Assembly: GCA_945889365.1 (NCBI GenBank)
Contig: CAMDBQ010000034.1
Location: 1-10,531, forward strand
DNA length: 10,531 bases
DNA from: Legionella genomosp. 1
Lineage (GTDB): Bacteria; Pseudomonadota; Gammaproteobacteria; Legionellales; Legionellaceae
Direction of reading: 5' to 3'
Part shown: piece after piece, positions 1-5,620 of the stretch
Numbering within the stretch: the stretch's first letter is position 1
Layout: each line of letters opens with the position of its first letter
The notes under the pieces: model-generated
Database searches by the model: none
Told to the model about the DNA's origin: nothing
The model's input: only the letters and a program-made list of their open reading frames with translations
Program-made: the position numbers and the translations under genes

Positions 1-2
1 AA

Positions 3-719
3 AACCCGTTTGATCGTGTACGCAGTTTCTTCTACAACGAACCCAGTGCTGCAGAAACAAATCTTGCTTCAGAGATAAACGTTTTAAAAGTTATATTTCA
101 AACCAGACCTATAGTGAACATGCCTAAATTTCCATTTAATATAGACCAAGCCTCACATTGTGGATTAGTAAAAGAATTGACAGACGCTGCAAATAAAAAC
201 TTAAAAAAATATAGTCTTAATGACCGAAAAATAGAGATGGGCGTTGTAATGGGGTTAGTCGGTTTGTATTGTCCGTTTATTCCCTTCAGCTTGCCGATAG
301 CGATTGCTGGTTTCTTATACGCTGGATACCATTTTGGACGCAGGGAAATCGAATATGAACACCATAAGCAAGCACTAGGAGAGCTGGTGACCTGTTGTAA
401 ATGGGTATTACCTAGTACGGTTGGAATAAAAGATGGACGCATCAGTCCTATGCTAGAGACACTGGCGCCACTTATGAGTGAACTACAACTAAGGGACATA
501 GCTCCGGATAGGAAAATCGACACAATTGTTGAGGCTTATAAGGTAGACTCAAGTTCCAAATTTTATCAATTATATGGTTATCAACAAGAACGTTCAATGC
601 TACTACTGGGTCAACGTATCATGGAATTTATGGGCGCAGCTGCCATGAGTTTTGGCAGGATGGCTTCAAAAGCTGCTTTTGGTTTGGTGGACGAATCTAG
701 CCATGATGCTAAGCCTTAA
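3..719 (+). CDS. Uncharacterised protein, 5'-partial at the window edge
   Basis: The reading frame is open from the first complete codon at position 3 to the TAA at 717-719, giving 238 visible residues. A GTG at 114 and an ATG at 120 lie in frame, but neither has a convincing ribosome binding site. The translation before them (starting NPFDRVRSFFYNEPSAAE) looks like ordinary protein, so I take the true start to be left of the window. The visible part is mostly polar and probably helical. It has one strongly hydrophobic stretch at about codons 80-112 (MGVVMGLVGLY, then PFSLPIAIAGFLYAG), long enough for one or two membrane passes around a Cys-Pro turn. A weaker small-residue stretch (FMGAAAMSFGRMA) lies near the end. 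I recognise no family or catalytic motif. It may be a membrane-associated protein specific to this lineage. The 3' end is followed by a GC-rich palindrome that could end transcription. Confidence 0.6.
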   Translation, partial: NPFDRVRSFFYNEPSAAETNLASEINVLKVIFQTRPIVNMPKFPFNIDQASHCGLVKELTDAANKNLKKYSLNDRKIEMGVVMGLVGLYCPFIPFSLPIAIAGFLYAGYHFGRREIEYEHHKQALGELVTCCKWVLPSTVGIKDGRISPMLETLAPLMSELQLRDIAPDRKIDTIVEAYKVDSSSKFYQLYGYQQERSMLLLGQRIMEFMGAAAMSFGRMASKAAFGLVDESSHDAKP

Positions 720-758
720 TGATAAAACACATATCCTCTTCTCTTATCAACTTACTTT

Positions 759-788
759 AGGGGCACGCGGCGCGCGCCGCGTGTTCCT
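759..788. repeat. Perfect 20-bp GC-rich palindrome, possible terminator or REP-like element
   Basis: Positions 764-783 are a perfect palindrome: the arm CACGCGGCGC is followed at once by its reverse complement. With two G-T wobbles and three more Watson-Crick pairs the RNA stem extends to 759-788, 15 bp in all. It is almost pure GC in an AT-rich spacer. There is no T-tract on either side, so a classic intrinsic terminator is not shown. A dispersed intergenic palindrome (REP-like) or a cruciform-type boundary fits equally well. It separates the left-edge gene from the rubredoxin promoter. Confidence 0.6.
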
Positions 789-795
789 ACAATAC

Positions 796-825
796 TGGAC
801 TGGAACTACAAAAATCCTTTATAAT
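796..825 (+). promoter_or_regulatory. Predicted sigma70 promoter of the rubredoxin gene
   Basis: There is a perfect TATAAT at 820-825 and a partial -35 element TGGACT at 796-801 (4 of 6 matches), 18 bp apart. Transcription would start near 832. The ATG at 824 overlaps the -10 box, so it cannot be the translation start. This supports the downstream start of rubredoxin at 875. Confidence 0.5.
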
Positions 826-874
826 GCCGCTCACAATGGATAAATTACCTTCTTTTAGATATCGAGCAATTATC

Positions 875-1051
875 ATGCAAGCCTATAAAAAATTTATTTG
901 TGTTATTTGTGGATTCATTTACGACGAAGCTGAAGGCTGGCCTGAAGATGGGATTGCCGCCGGAACATTATGGGAAGAAGTGCCTGAAAATTGGTTTTGC
1001 CCTGATTGTGGCGCCGGAAAAGAAGATTTCGAAATGGTTGAAATAAGCTGA
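875..1051 (+). CDS. rubA: Rubredoxin
   Basis: A 58-residue rubredoxin: a small soluble electron carrier with one iron bound by four cysteines. Both metal-binding knuckles are present, CVIC at 9-12 and CPDC at 42-45. The standard core is also there: Y4KKF, the GWPEDGIAAGT loop, and W33 and W40 in LWEEVPENWFCPDCG. The family is about 53-60 residues long, so the protein is complete. I start it at ATG 875, which gives the usual MxxYKKF beginning; a longer frame from 824 would begin inside the -10 promoter element. The ribosome binding site is weak. The electron partner cannot be told from the sequence. In the family, rubredoxins serve alkane hydroxylases or oxidative-stress reductases. The convergent neighbour is the heme gene hemJ, but no functional link is shown. 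Confidence 0.95.
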   Translation: MQAYKKFICVICGFIYDEAEGWPEDGIAAGTLWEEVPENWFCPDCGAGKEDFEMVEIS

Positions 1052-1080
1052 CTGTGTTTAAAATGCGGTCTAAAATGCGT

Positions 1081-1109
1081 GGGTGTTCACCGATGTTCAG
1101 TGAACACTC
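1081..1109. terminator. Stem-loop between the convergent rubredoxin and hemJ genes
   Basis: GTGTTCAC at 1083-1090 pairs with GTGAACAC at 1100-1107 across a 9-nt loop, and a G-T wobble plus one G-C pair extend the stem. It lies in the 86-bp gap between two convergent genes, a natural place for a bidirectional terminator. There is no T-tract, so the function is tentative. Just before it, TAAAATGCG occurs twice, at 1059-1067 and 1071-1079. Confidence 0.35.
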
Positions 1110-1137
1110 CCTAGCGGTCGCGGCTCGGATCATCGCT

Positions 1138-1557
1138 TTACGGCTTCATTACAACCAGTAACACAATCCCAATCAGCAACAACGTAGGCCCTTCATTAAA
1201 CACACGATAAAACCGATTGCTTCGCGTATTTTGATCTCGCGCAAATTGTCTAACAAAATGCCCGCAAGCCAGATGATATCCCCACAACAAAACCACTAAC
1301 CCTAACTTGGTATGCATCCAGCTTGCACTTAAATAATAATGCGGGTTGTAAGTTATGAGGCATATGCCGGAAATCGTTGTCACCACAGCGGCGGGCCATG
1401 TAATCGCGTAATAAAGACGTCGCTCCATGACTTTAAATCGATCCAGGCTGATTTTATCCTTTGTATCCGCGTGATAAACAAATAAGCGGGGCAAGTAAAA
1501 AAGACCGGCGAACCAGGCCACCATGGCAATGATGTGTAATGCTTTTATAATTAACAC
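1138..1557 (-). CDS. hemJ: Protoporphyrinogen IX oxidase HemJ
   Basis: A 139-residue inner-membrane protein of the HemJ (UPF0093) family. HemJ oxidises protoporphyrinogen IX to protoporphyrin IX, the penultimate step of heme synthesis, in bacteria without HemG or HemY. Family signatures are visible in order: the N-terminal helix with H8 and the run AWFAGLFYLPRLFVYH ending at H29, ERRLYY at 45-50 followed by P55, WMHTKLGLV at 80-88 with H82 and K84, a further YH at 94-95, and the C-terminal NEGPTLLLIGIVLLVVMKP. Four membrane helices are likely, and the length matches the family. The start is a GTG whose first base is the last base of the terC TAG stop (TAGTG), so translation is probably coupled to terC. 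HemJ proteins bind heme b; which residues do so here is not shown by the sequence alone. Confidence 0.93.
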   Translation of the reverse strand: MLIIKALHIIAMVAWFAGLFYLPRLFVYHADTKDKISLDRFKVMERRLYYAITWPAAVVTTISGICLITYNPHYYLSASWMHTKLGLVVLLWGYHLACGHFVRQFARDQNTRSNRFYRVFNEGPTLLLIGIVLLVVMKP

Positions 1558-2288
1558 TAGAGCTGATCCTGTTTAAATTTTTTCTGCCGACGGCGTGACT
1601 GCCTCAATAAATTTAGTGATTCAACACCTAGCGAAAATCCCATGGAAAAATATAGATATCCTCGTGGAACATGGAATGAAAAACTATCAGCCACCAACAG
1701 TGTGCCGATTAAAATCAAAAAGCTCAAGGCTAGCATTTTTATGGTTGGGTGTTTTTCAATAAAATTCCCGACGGGTTCGCTAGCATAAACCATTACAAAA
1801 ATGGCACAGGTAATCGCCACTGCCATAACGGTAAAGTTATTCGTCAAACCAATTGCGGTCAGCACACTGTCAAGTGAAAATATAATATCCATCAACCCAA
1901 TTTGAATCACCACTCCGCGAAACGTTGCCGCAACGATATGCATGCTTTTTTGTTCGGCCTCGGTTTCGCCTACTTCATAATGAATTTCTTGCGTGGCTTT
2001 AACAATTAAAAAAGCCCCTCCTGCAAATAGAAAAATATCTCGAACCGAAAATGGGTACTGACCAATAATTAAAAAAGGCTTGGTTAGTTTAACGAGCCAA
2101 ACGGCGGAGCCAAGCAACATCAATCGGGTAACCCAGGCAAAAGTAAGACCCCATTTCCGAGCCTTCTTACGCTCTTCTCTAGGTAGTTTTTCCGTTAAAA
2201 TGGATAAGAAAACCAGATTATCTATACCCAGAACAATTTCCAAAATAATCAAGGCAATCACGCCAAAAAAAATATCTAAATAATCCAT
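1557..2288 (-). CDS. TerC family integral membrane protein
   Basis: A 243-residue polytopic membrane protein of the TerC family, in the short class like E. coli YgdQ. Both intramembrane acidic signatures are present: LEIVLGIDNLVFL at 16-28, and MDIIFSLDSVLTAIG at 133-147 (D134, D140). About seven hydrophobic segments are separated by short basic loops such as REERKKARK at 37-45. The C-terminus is a strongly basic cytoplasmic tail (RQSRRRQKKFK). TerC relatives are linked to manganese or other metal export and to metallation of exported proteins; the substrate here is unknown. The start is the ATG at 2288, with only a weak purine run upstream. Its stop overlaps the GTG of hemJ by one base, making a two-gene transcription unit. 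A 14-bp inverted repeat, TATTGT-CC-ACAATA, lies 25 bp upstream. Confidence 0.9.
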   Translation of the reverse strand: MDYLDIFFGVIALIILEIVLGIDNLVFLSILTEKLPREERKKARKWGLTFAWVTRLMLLGSAVWLVKLTKPFLIIGQYPFSVRDIFLFAGGAFLIVKATQEIHYEVGETEAEQKSMHIVAATFRGVVIQIGLMDIIFSLDSVLTAIGLTNNFTVMAVAITCAIFVMVYASEPVGNFIEKHPTIKMLALSFLILIGTLLVADSFSFHVPRGYLYFSMGFSLGVESLNLLRQSRRRQKKFKQDQL

Positions 2289-2313
2289 ATCATCACTTTC
2301 ATAAACAAAATAC

Positions 2314-2327
2314 TATTGTCCACAATA
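2314..2327. promoter_or_regulatory. Operator-like inverted repeat in the terC/pcnB intergenic region
   Basis: TATTGT, two C bases, then ACAATA form a perfect inverted repeat with 6-bp arms and a 2-bp centre. It lies between the divergent terC and pcnB genes, where the terC promoter should be. It could be a repressor site for terC-hemJ. A short AT-rich palindrome like this can arise by chance. Confidence 0.25.
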
Positions 2328-2346
2328 ATACCCAAAAGGTAAATGG

Positions 2347-2375
2347 TTCACTTTCTAGTTAACCTTAGCTATAAT
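2347..2375 (+). promoter_or_regulatory. Predicted sigma70 promoter of pcnB-folK
   Basis: The -35 element TTCACT (2347-2352, 4 of 6 matches) and a perfect -10 TATAAT (2370-2375) are 17 bp apart. The expected transcription start is near 2382, leaving a leader of only about 23 nt before the pcnB GTG at 2405. Confidence 0.6.
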
Positions 2376-2404
2376 GATGAAGCTACCATTTCATATAACA
2401 CTAG

Positions 2405-3760
2405 GTGAACATAATCATCAACTTAATCAAAAAACTATTGCGGAAATCCAAGCCTGCAAAACCGCCGGTTGATTCCATGCATGTCATACCTCGTAATCAT
2501 CATCATGTATCAAAAACTGACATTAGCCCTAATGCGCTAAGTGTATTGAATCGTCTCAACAGTTCAGGCTTTCAAGCCTATCTGGTTGGCGGCAGTGTTC
2601 GTGATTTACTTTTACGTAAATCACCCAAAGATTTTGATGTGTCAACCAGCGCCACGCCCAATCAAATTAAGAATTTATTTCGTAACGCCCGCATCATTGG
2701 CCGTCGTTTCAAGCTAGCCCATATTCTCTATCATCGTGAAATCATCGAAGTGGCCACATTTCGTGGCCATGATGCCGTGGATGCAAGCCAACAAACCAAT
2801 GACCGTGGTATGTTGATTAGAGACAATGTCTATGGAACCCTTGAAGAAGATGCTTGGCGTCGCGATTTCACGGTTAATTCACTGTATTATAATTTAACCG
2901 ATGGCTCCATTGTCGATTACACCGGCGGCTTCAAGGATATCGGTCTGCGAATTATCCGTATGATTGGAGATCCTGCAACCCGATATCAAGAAGATCCTGT
3001 ACGCATGTTGCGTGCCATTCGTTTTAGCGCCAAATTACATTTTGACATCGCGCCTGAAACAGCCGCCCCCATACCAGAACTCAGTGTGCTTATTACCCAC
3101 ATTTCTGGATCGCGTTTATTCGACGAAATGACGAAACTATATCAATGTGGTGAAGCTGAATCCGTCCAGCGATTGCTGGTCAAATTTGGCTTGTTTCATC
3201 ACCTGTTTCCGCAAACAGCAGCGCTCCTTGATGGCTCATACCCAGTCAATGCCCTGCTCATTAACGCCTTAGAAAGCACCGATTCACGTGTTAGAGATAA
3301 CAAGCCCATTAATCCTGCGTTCCTTTATGCGGTGATTCTTTGGTTCCCTCTCATGGCTCGCAAAGCGCAATTGAAGCTCGACGGCATGGATCCCCTGCCA
3401 GCGCTGGAAAAAGCCATGGCTGAGGTGATTGCGACGCAAAACAAATTGGTTACCATTCCAAAGCGTTTTACTCAAATCATGCGCGAAATTTGGCTCATGC
3501 AATTTCGTTTTCCTAAACGCGCAGGCCATCGTCCATACCCTTTGTTAGAACACCCCCGTTTTCGTGCGGCCTATGATTTTCTAGCCTTGAGAGCATTGGC
3601 TGGTGATGAATCGATGGCGTTAGCTGAATGGTGGACTACATTCCAAGACGTCGATGCAGAAAAACAAGCCGACATGATTACACAAATAGAGGCCGAAACA
3701 ACGCATGCAAAACCAAAGCCTCGTCGAAAATATAAACCGAAACCAAAAACACAAGCCTAA
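2405..3760 (+). CDS. pcnB: Poly(A) polymerase I
   Basis: A 451-residue protein closely similar to E. coli PcnB along its length. PcnB adds 3' poly(A) tails to RNA and so marks it for decay. The nucleotidyltransferase core shows YLVGGSVRDLLL at 59-70 and the metal-binding acids in PKDFDVST (D76, D78), then RRFKLAHI at 100-107 and IIEVATFRG. The RNA-binding part follows (RRDFTVNSLYYN, YQEDPVRMLRAIRFSAKL, LLEHPRFRAAYDFLALRA), and the tail is Lys/Arg-rich (KPKPRRKYKPKPKTQA), as in PcnB. This separates it from the CCA-adding enzyme. The start is GTG 2405, because a TAG lies in frame directly upstream. The site lacks a clear Shine-Dalgarno sequence, so translation may be weak. E. coli pcnB also uses an inefficient non-AUG start. 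folK follows after 2 bp. Confidence 0.96.
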   Translation: MNIIINLIKKLLRKSKPAKPPVDSMHVIPRNHHHVSKTDISPNALSVLNRLNSSGFQAYLVGGSVRDLLLRKSPKDFDVSTSATPNQIKNLFRNARIIGRRFKLAHILYHREIIEVATFRGHDAVDASQQTNDRGMLIRDNVYGTLEEDAWRRDFTVNSLYYNLTDGSIVDYTGGFKDIGLRIIRMIGDPATRYQEDPVRMLRAIRFSAKLHFDIAPETAAPIPELSVLITHISGSRLFDEMTKLYQCGEAESVQRLLVKFGLFHHLFPQTAALLDGSYPVNALLINALESTDSRVRDNKPINPAFLYAVILWFPLMARKAQLKLDGMDPLPALEKAMAEVIATQNKLVTIPKRFTQIMREIWLMQFRFPKRAGHRPYPLLEHPRFRAAYDFLALRALAGDESMALAEWWTTFQDVDAEKQADMITQIEAETTHAKPKPRRKYKPKPKTQA

Positions 3761-3762
3761 AT

Positions 3763-4236
3763 ATGCCGCGGTGTTATTTAGGCTTGGGAAGTAATCTGCG
3801 CGCACCGAAGCGCCAATTAAGACAAGCCATTGCGGCATTCCGCACGCTACCCAGAACGACCATACTGCAACTATCCAGTGTCTATTCGAGTCAGCCACTG
3901 GGTATACGAGCCCAGCCAGCCTATTACAACATGGTCGTTGCCATTCAGACATCATTGCCTCCAAAAAGCCTGTTGCGTCACTGCCAATCGATTGAAAATA
4001 AACATCGCCGGATCCGCAAACTGATTTGGGGCGCCAGAACCTTGGATATTGATTTATTACTCTATGGAAATGAAGCAATCAACACACGTGATTTAATCGT
4101 ACCCCATCCGCACATGCTAACACGCGATTTTGTACTCATCCCCCTAATTGACGTTTCTCCTGAATTACGTCTACCTAACGGGCAACAAATACGTACCTAC
4201 CTGACATCTTGTGAAAAGCATGTATACTTAACTTAA
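3763..4236 (+). CDS. folK: 2-amino-4-hydroxy-6-hydroxymethyldihydropteridine pyrophosphokinase (HPPK)
   Basis: A 157-residue HPPK, the folate-pathway enzyme that transfers pyrophosphate from ATP to 6-hydroxymethyl-7,8-dihydropterin. Signature elements are present in order: GLGSNL at 7-12, SSVYSSQPLG at 38-47, QPAYYNMV at 51-58, E78, the basic loop HRRIRKLIWGARTLDIDLLLYG around 81-102 with the Mg-binding D95 and D97, and VPHPHMLTRDFVLIPL at 113-128. Length and motif spacing match single-domain HPPK. The ATG lies two bases after the pcnB stop and has no clear ribosome binding site of its own, so translation is probably coupled to pcnB. pcnB-folK is a common arrangement in gammaproteobacteria. 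The panB/panC genes that often follow are absent; a universal stress protein gene follows instead. Confidence 0.96.
   Translation: MPRCYLGLGSNLRAPKRQLRQAIAAFRTLPRTTILQLSSVYSSQPLGIRAQPAYYNMVVAIQTSLPPKSLLRHCQSIENKHRRIRKLIWGARTLDIDLLLYGNEAINTRDLIVPHPHMLTRDFVLIPLIDVSPELRLPNGQQIRTYLTSCEKHVYLT
4201..4228 (+). promoter_or_regulatory. Predicted promoter of usp inside the end of folK
   Basis: CTGACA (4201-4206, 5 of 6 matches to the -35 consensus) and TATACT (4223-4228, 5 of 6) are 16 bp apart. Transcription would start near 4235, about 25 nt before the usp ATG. The promoter lies within the last codons of folK, so usp can be expressed independently of the pcnB-folK unit. Confidence 0.5.
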
Positions 4237-4260
4237 GACTAATGTTAACAAGAGGGATTT

Positions 4261-4686
4261 ATGTACGCGCACATGCTACATGCCACCGATTTAAGCGAAA
4301 ATCATTTTGACATCTGCCAGCAAGCAGTAGACATTGCGAAACGGTTTAATGCAAAACTGTACCTGCTCCACGTCATCGAACCCCCAGCCACCCTGCAGAT
4401 AGCACAAGGTCTTGGATTCGCTGAGTTTGATATCCCCATCAAAAATGACGCCCAATCAGTTTTGGCTGTTCTAGGGGACGCATTGAACATTCCACCAGAA
4501 CAACAATTCGTTGAAATTGGCTCCATTAAAACCCATGTCCTGGAAAAAGCAAAAAAACTCGGTTGTAAGCTCATTATAATTGGAAGCCACACACCTAGTA
4601 AATTACCCCCCTTTCTTGGAAGTACAGCACGAGGCATCATTCATGATGCCCGATGCGATGTGCTGACGTTGCGAGTTCAGGTATAA
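4261..4686 (+). CDS. Universal stress protein, UspA family
   Basis: A 141-residue single-domain Usp protein, a small cytoplasmic alpha/beta fold. It opens with the typical first strand and loop MLHATDLSEN, where D10 is the usual conserved acid. Next come AKLYLLHVIEPP (31-42), LGCKLIIIGSH (100-110), and the C-terminal LGSTARGIIHDARCDVLTLRV. ATP-binding members carry G-x2-G-x9-G-[ST]. Here G108 and G120-S121 are present but the second glycine is replaced by T111, so nucleotide binding is doubtful, as in E. coli UspA. The start ATG has a good ribosome binding site (AGAGG at 4251-4255). The gene has its own predicted promoter in folK and a hairpin terminator after the stop. The stress to which it responds cannot be read from the sequence. 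Confidence 0.92.
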   Translation: MYAHMLHATDLSENHFDICQQAVDIAKRFNAKLYLLHVIEPPATLQIAQGLGFAEFDIPIKNDAQSVLAVLGDALNIPPEQQFVEIGSIKTHVLEKAKKLGCKLIIIGSHTPSKLPPFLGSTARGIIHDARCDVLTLRVQV

Positions 4687-4698
4687 ATCATTAAAAAT

Positions 4699-4729
4699 GA
4701 TGCCTCGATTTGTTGGAGAGGCATCTTTA
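4699..4729. terminator. Bidirectional intrinsic terminator between usp and the lipoprotein gene
   Basis: GATGCCTC (4699-4706) pairs with GAGGCATC (4718-4725) across an 11-nt loop. On the plus strand a short TTT follows; on the minus strand the stem is followed by ATTTTT. It lies in the 47-bp gap between two convergent genes and can serve both. The 5' arm also matches a hairpin arm inside the end of usp. Confidence 0.75.
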
Positions 4730-4733
4730 ACCA

Positions 4734-4937
4734 TCAATACCAGCCACCATATGTATAGCTGACGTTAGTGCCGCATGTATTACATGTGTTATTACATGAC
4801 GGGCTTGTACTGCATGTATTACACGAGTTAGTTGAAACATACGTAGACTGCGAGCCACAAGTGAGGTCGTCAGTACAACAACCCGCCAGCAAACCGACAG
4901 AGCCTATAATAAACACTGAAATTAAGAACTTTTTCAT
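4734..4937 (-). CDS. Small cysteine-rich lipoprotein
   Basis: A 67-residue predicted lipoprotein. It starts MKKFLISVFIIGSVGLLAGC, a type II signal peptide with lipobox LAGC and lipidated C20. The mature part is short and rich in Cys, Ser, Thr and Asn, with CC at 20-21, C27, and then the spaced cysteines C39, C42, C48, C52 and C55, often as NTC or CNTC. It ends in an aromatic YTYGGWY. The ATG at 4937 is chosen because AAGGAAG, a strong Shine-Dalgarno sequence, lies just upstream. An in-frame ATG thirty bases earlier would put ten charged residues before the signal peptide. The protein should sit in the inner or outer membrane facing the periplasm. The regular cysteines could bind metal or form disulfides; no family is recognised. 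A promoter and a bidirectional terminator frame the gene. Confidence 0.8.
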   Translation of the reverse strand: MKKFLISVFIIGSVGLLAGCCTDDLTCGSQSTYVSTNSCNTCSTSPSCNNTCNTCGTNVSYTYGGWY

Positions 4938-4969
4938 GATGACTTCCTTGTTTTGGTTTTCGTACATTA

Positions 4970-4998
4970 ATTGTACACACGGATTCGGGAATATTCAA
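4970..4998 (-). promoter_or_regulatory. Predicted promoter of the Cys-rich lipoprotein gene
   Basis: On the minus strand, TTGAAT (4998-4993, 4 of 6 matches) and TACAAT (4975-4970, 5 of 6) are 17 bp apart. The -10 region overlaps a small inverted repeat, GTACA-TTAAT-TGTAC (4962-4976), which could be an operator. The leader would be about 27 nt and contains the strong Shine-Dalgarno sequence. Confidence 0.45.
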
Positions 4999-5038
4999 GA
5001 AAAACTCTAAAATTTATTACAATGAACAAATCAGAGTC

Positions 5039-5067
5039 TTGCCAATTGGGCAAAGACAAGGTATGAT
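5039..5067 (+). promoter_or_regulatory. Predicted promoter of tRNA-Pro
   Basis: TTGCCA (5039-5044, 5 of 6 matches) and TATGAT (5062-5067, 5 of 6) are 17 bp apart. They are followed by a GC-containing stretch (TCGCC) near the start point, as is common at stringently controlled stable-RNA promoters. The expected start is about 25 nt before the mature tRNA 5' end. Confidence 0.6.
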
Positions 5068-5098
5068 TCGCCATGCTTTTTTAACGCATATTCATATT

Positions 5099-5175
5099 CG
5101 GGGCGTAGCGCAGCCTGGTAGCGTACTAGCATGGGGTGCTAGTGGTCGAAGGTTCAAATCCTTCCGTCCCGACCA
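5099..5175 (+). tRNA. tRNA-Pro (anticodon GGG)
   Basis: A 77-nt tRNA with all arms visible. The acceptor stem CGGGGCG pairs with CGTCCCG with one G-U pair. The D-arm region contains AGCCTGGTAGC. The anticodon stem CTAGC/GCTAG holds the loop ATGGGGT, giving anticodon GGG for CCC and CCU codons. The T-arm is GAAGG-TTCAAAT-CCTTC, and an encoded CCA follows discriminator A5172. It has the C1 5' end typical of bacterial tRNA-Pro. It has its own promoter and no adjoining tRNA genes. Its 3' end borders a region of gene remnants and mobile-element genes, so it is a candidate integration site, but no second copy of its 3' end occurs in the window. Confidence 0.97.
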
Positions 5176-5620
5176 ATAAAATCAATGACTTACGATTAAA
5201 AATTTTTCCAAGAACCTTTTCTTGGTACCGATTCGCAAATGTGTCTATATTCTTAAATGATTTGGCACCTTCTTTTGCAATAGCTTTGAAGAACTTGGTG
5301 AACGAAAAACCGTAAGTCTTAAAAAGCAATTCAATGCTGCTGTTAACAGCCAACTTGTACTATAAATACCAACAATTGAATTGTTAATAACTTCGCTGTA
5401 CGGTTATGCATCAATTCAGTATTTGTTTATCACTAAGAACTGTAATCAATTGAATATAAAAACTTTTTGAGGAAATATCTGAATTTGAGACCATCCAGAC
5501 TTACCCACAAAATCTGTGGATAAGTCTGTGTTCAAAATGTGGCGGAGCTTGAAAAAACAATGAATTACACACTTGACCGATAACACTACAATTCGTCCTG
5601 TCCAACCAAGTGAACAACGA
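5176..5620. other. 445-bp AT-rich region without a convincing gene
   Basis: No well-supported gene is seen. A minus-strand frame (5353 down into the tRNA) gives 50-odd plausible residues (KTYGFSFTKFFKAIAKEG) and may be a relic, but it has only a TTG start and reads through the tRNA antisense. Structures present are a hairpin CCAAGAA-CCTT-TTCTTGG (5208-5225), a palindrome AACAATT-G-AATTGTT (5371-5385), and repeated ATTGAAT-type motifs at 5328-5336, 5375-5383, 5411-5418 and 5447-5455 in both orientations. A large inverted repeat containing two DnaA-box-like sites lies at 5496-5528. Confidence 0.6.
5496..5528. repeat. Inverted repeat carrying two opposed DnaA-box-like sites
   Basis: Two 14-nt arms (5496-5509 and 5515-5528) pair at 13 of 14 positions around the 5-nt loop AAATC. 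The right arm contains TGTGGATAA, which on the minus strand is the perfect DnaA box TTATCCACA. The left arm contains TTACCCACA, one base from consensus. The flank to the left is AT-rich with repeated ATTGAAT-like motifs. It could titrate or bind DnaA, or be a relic of a replication origin of a mobile element. The hairpin itself has no T-tract and does not look like a terminator. Confidence 0.5.

Noticed and set aside
824..874. Longer N-terminus for rubredoxin
   Set aside because: The ATG at 824 lies in the predicted -10 box, and the extra 17 residues do not belong to the rubredoxin fold.
2290..2404. Manganese (yybP-ykoY) riboswitch before terC
   Set aside because: The leader is short and I could not find the required stems and conserved loops; only a small palindrome is present.
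3620..4078. Minus-strand frame of 152 codons opposite pcnB/folK
   Set aside because: It is antisense to two clearly identified genes, has odd composition and matches no family I know.
4938..4967. Ten-residue extension of the lipoprotein (MYENQNKEVI)
   Set aside because: It would place charged residues before the signal peptide and ignores the strong AAGGAAG site serving the ATG at 4937.
5126..5353. Minus-strand reading frame ending in GFEPSTTSTPC
   Set aside because: Its last part is the antisense of tRNA-Pro, a well-known source of false hypothetical proteins. The start would be TTG with no ribosome binding site. Only the upstream 50-odd residues might be a relic.
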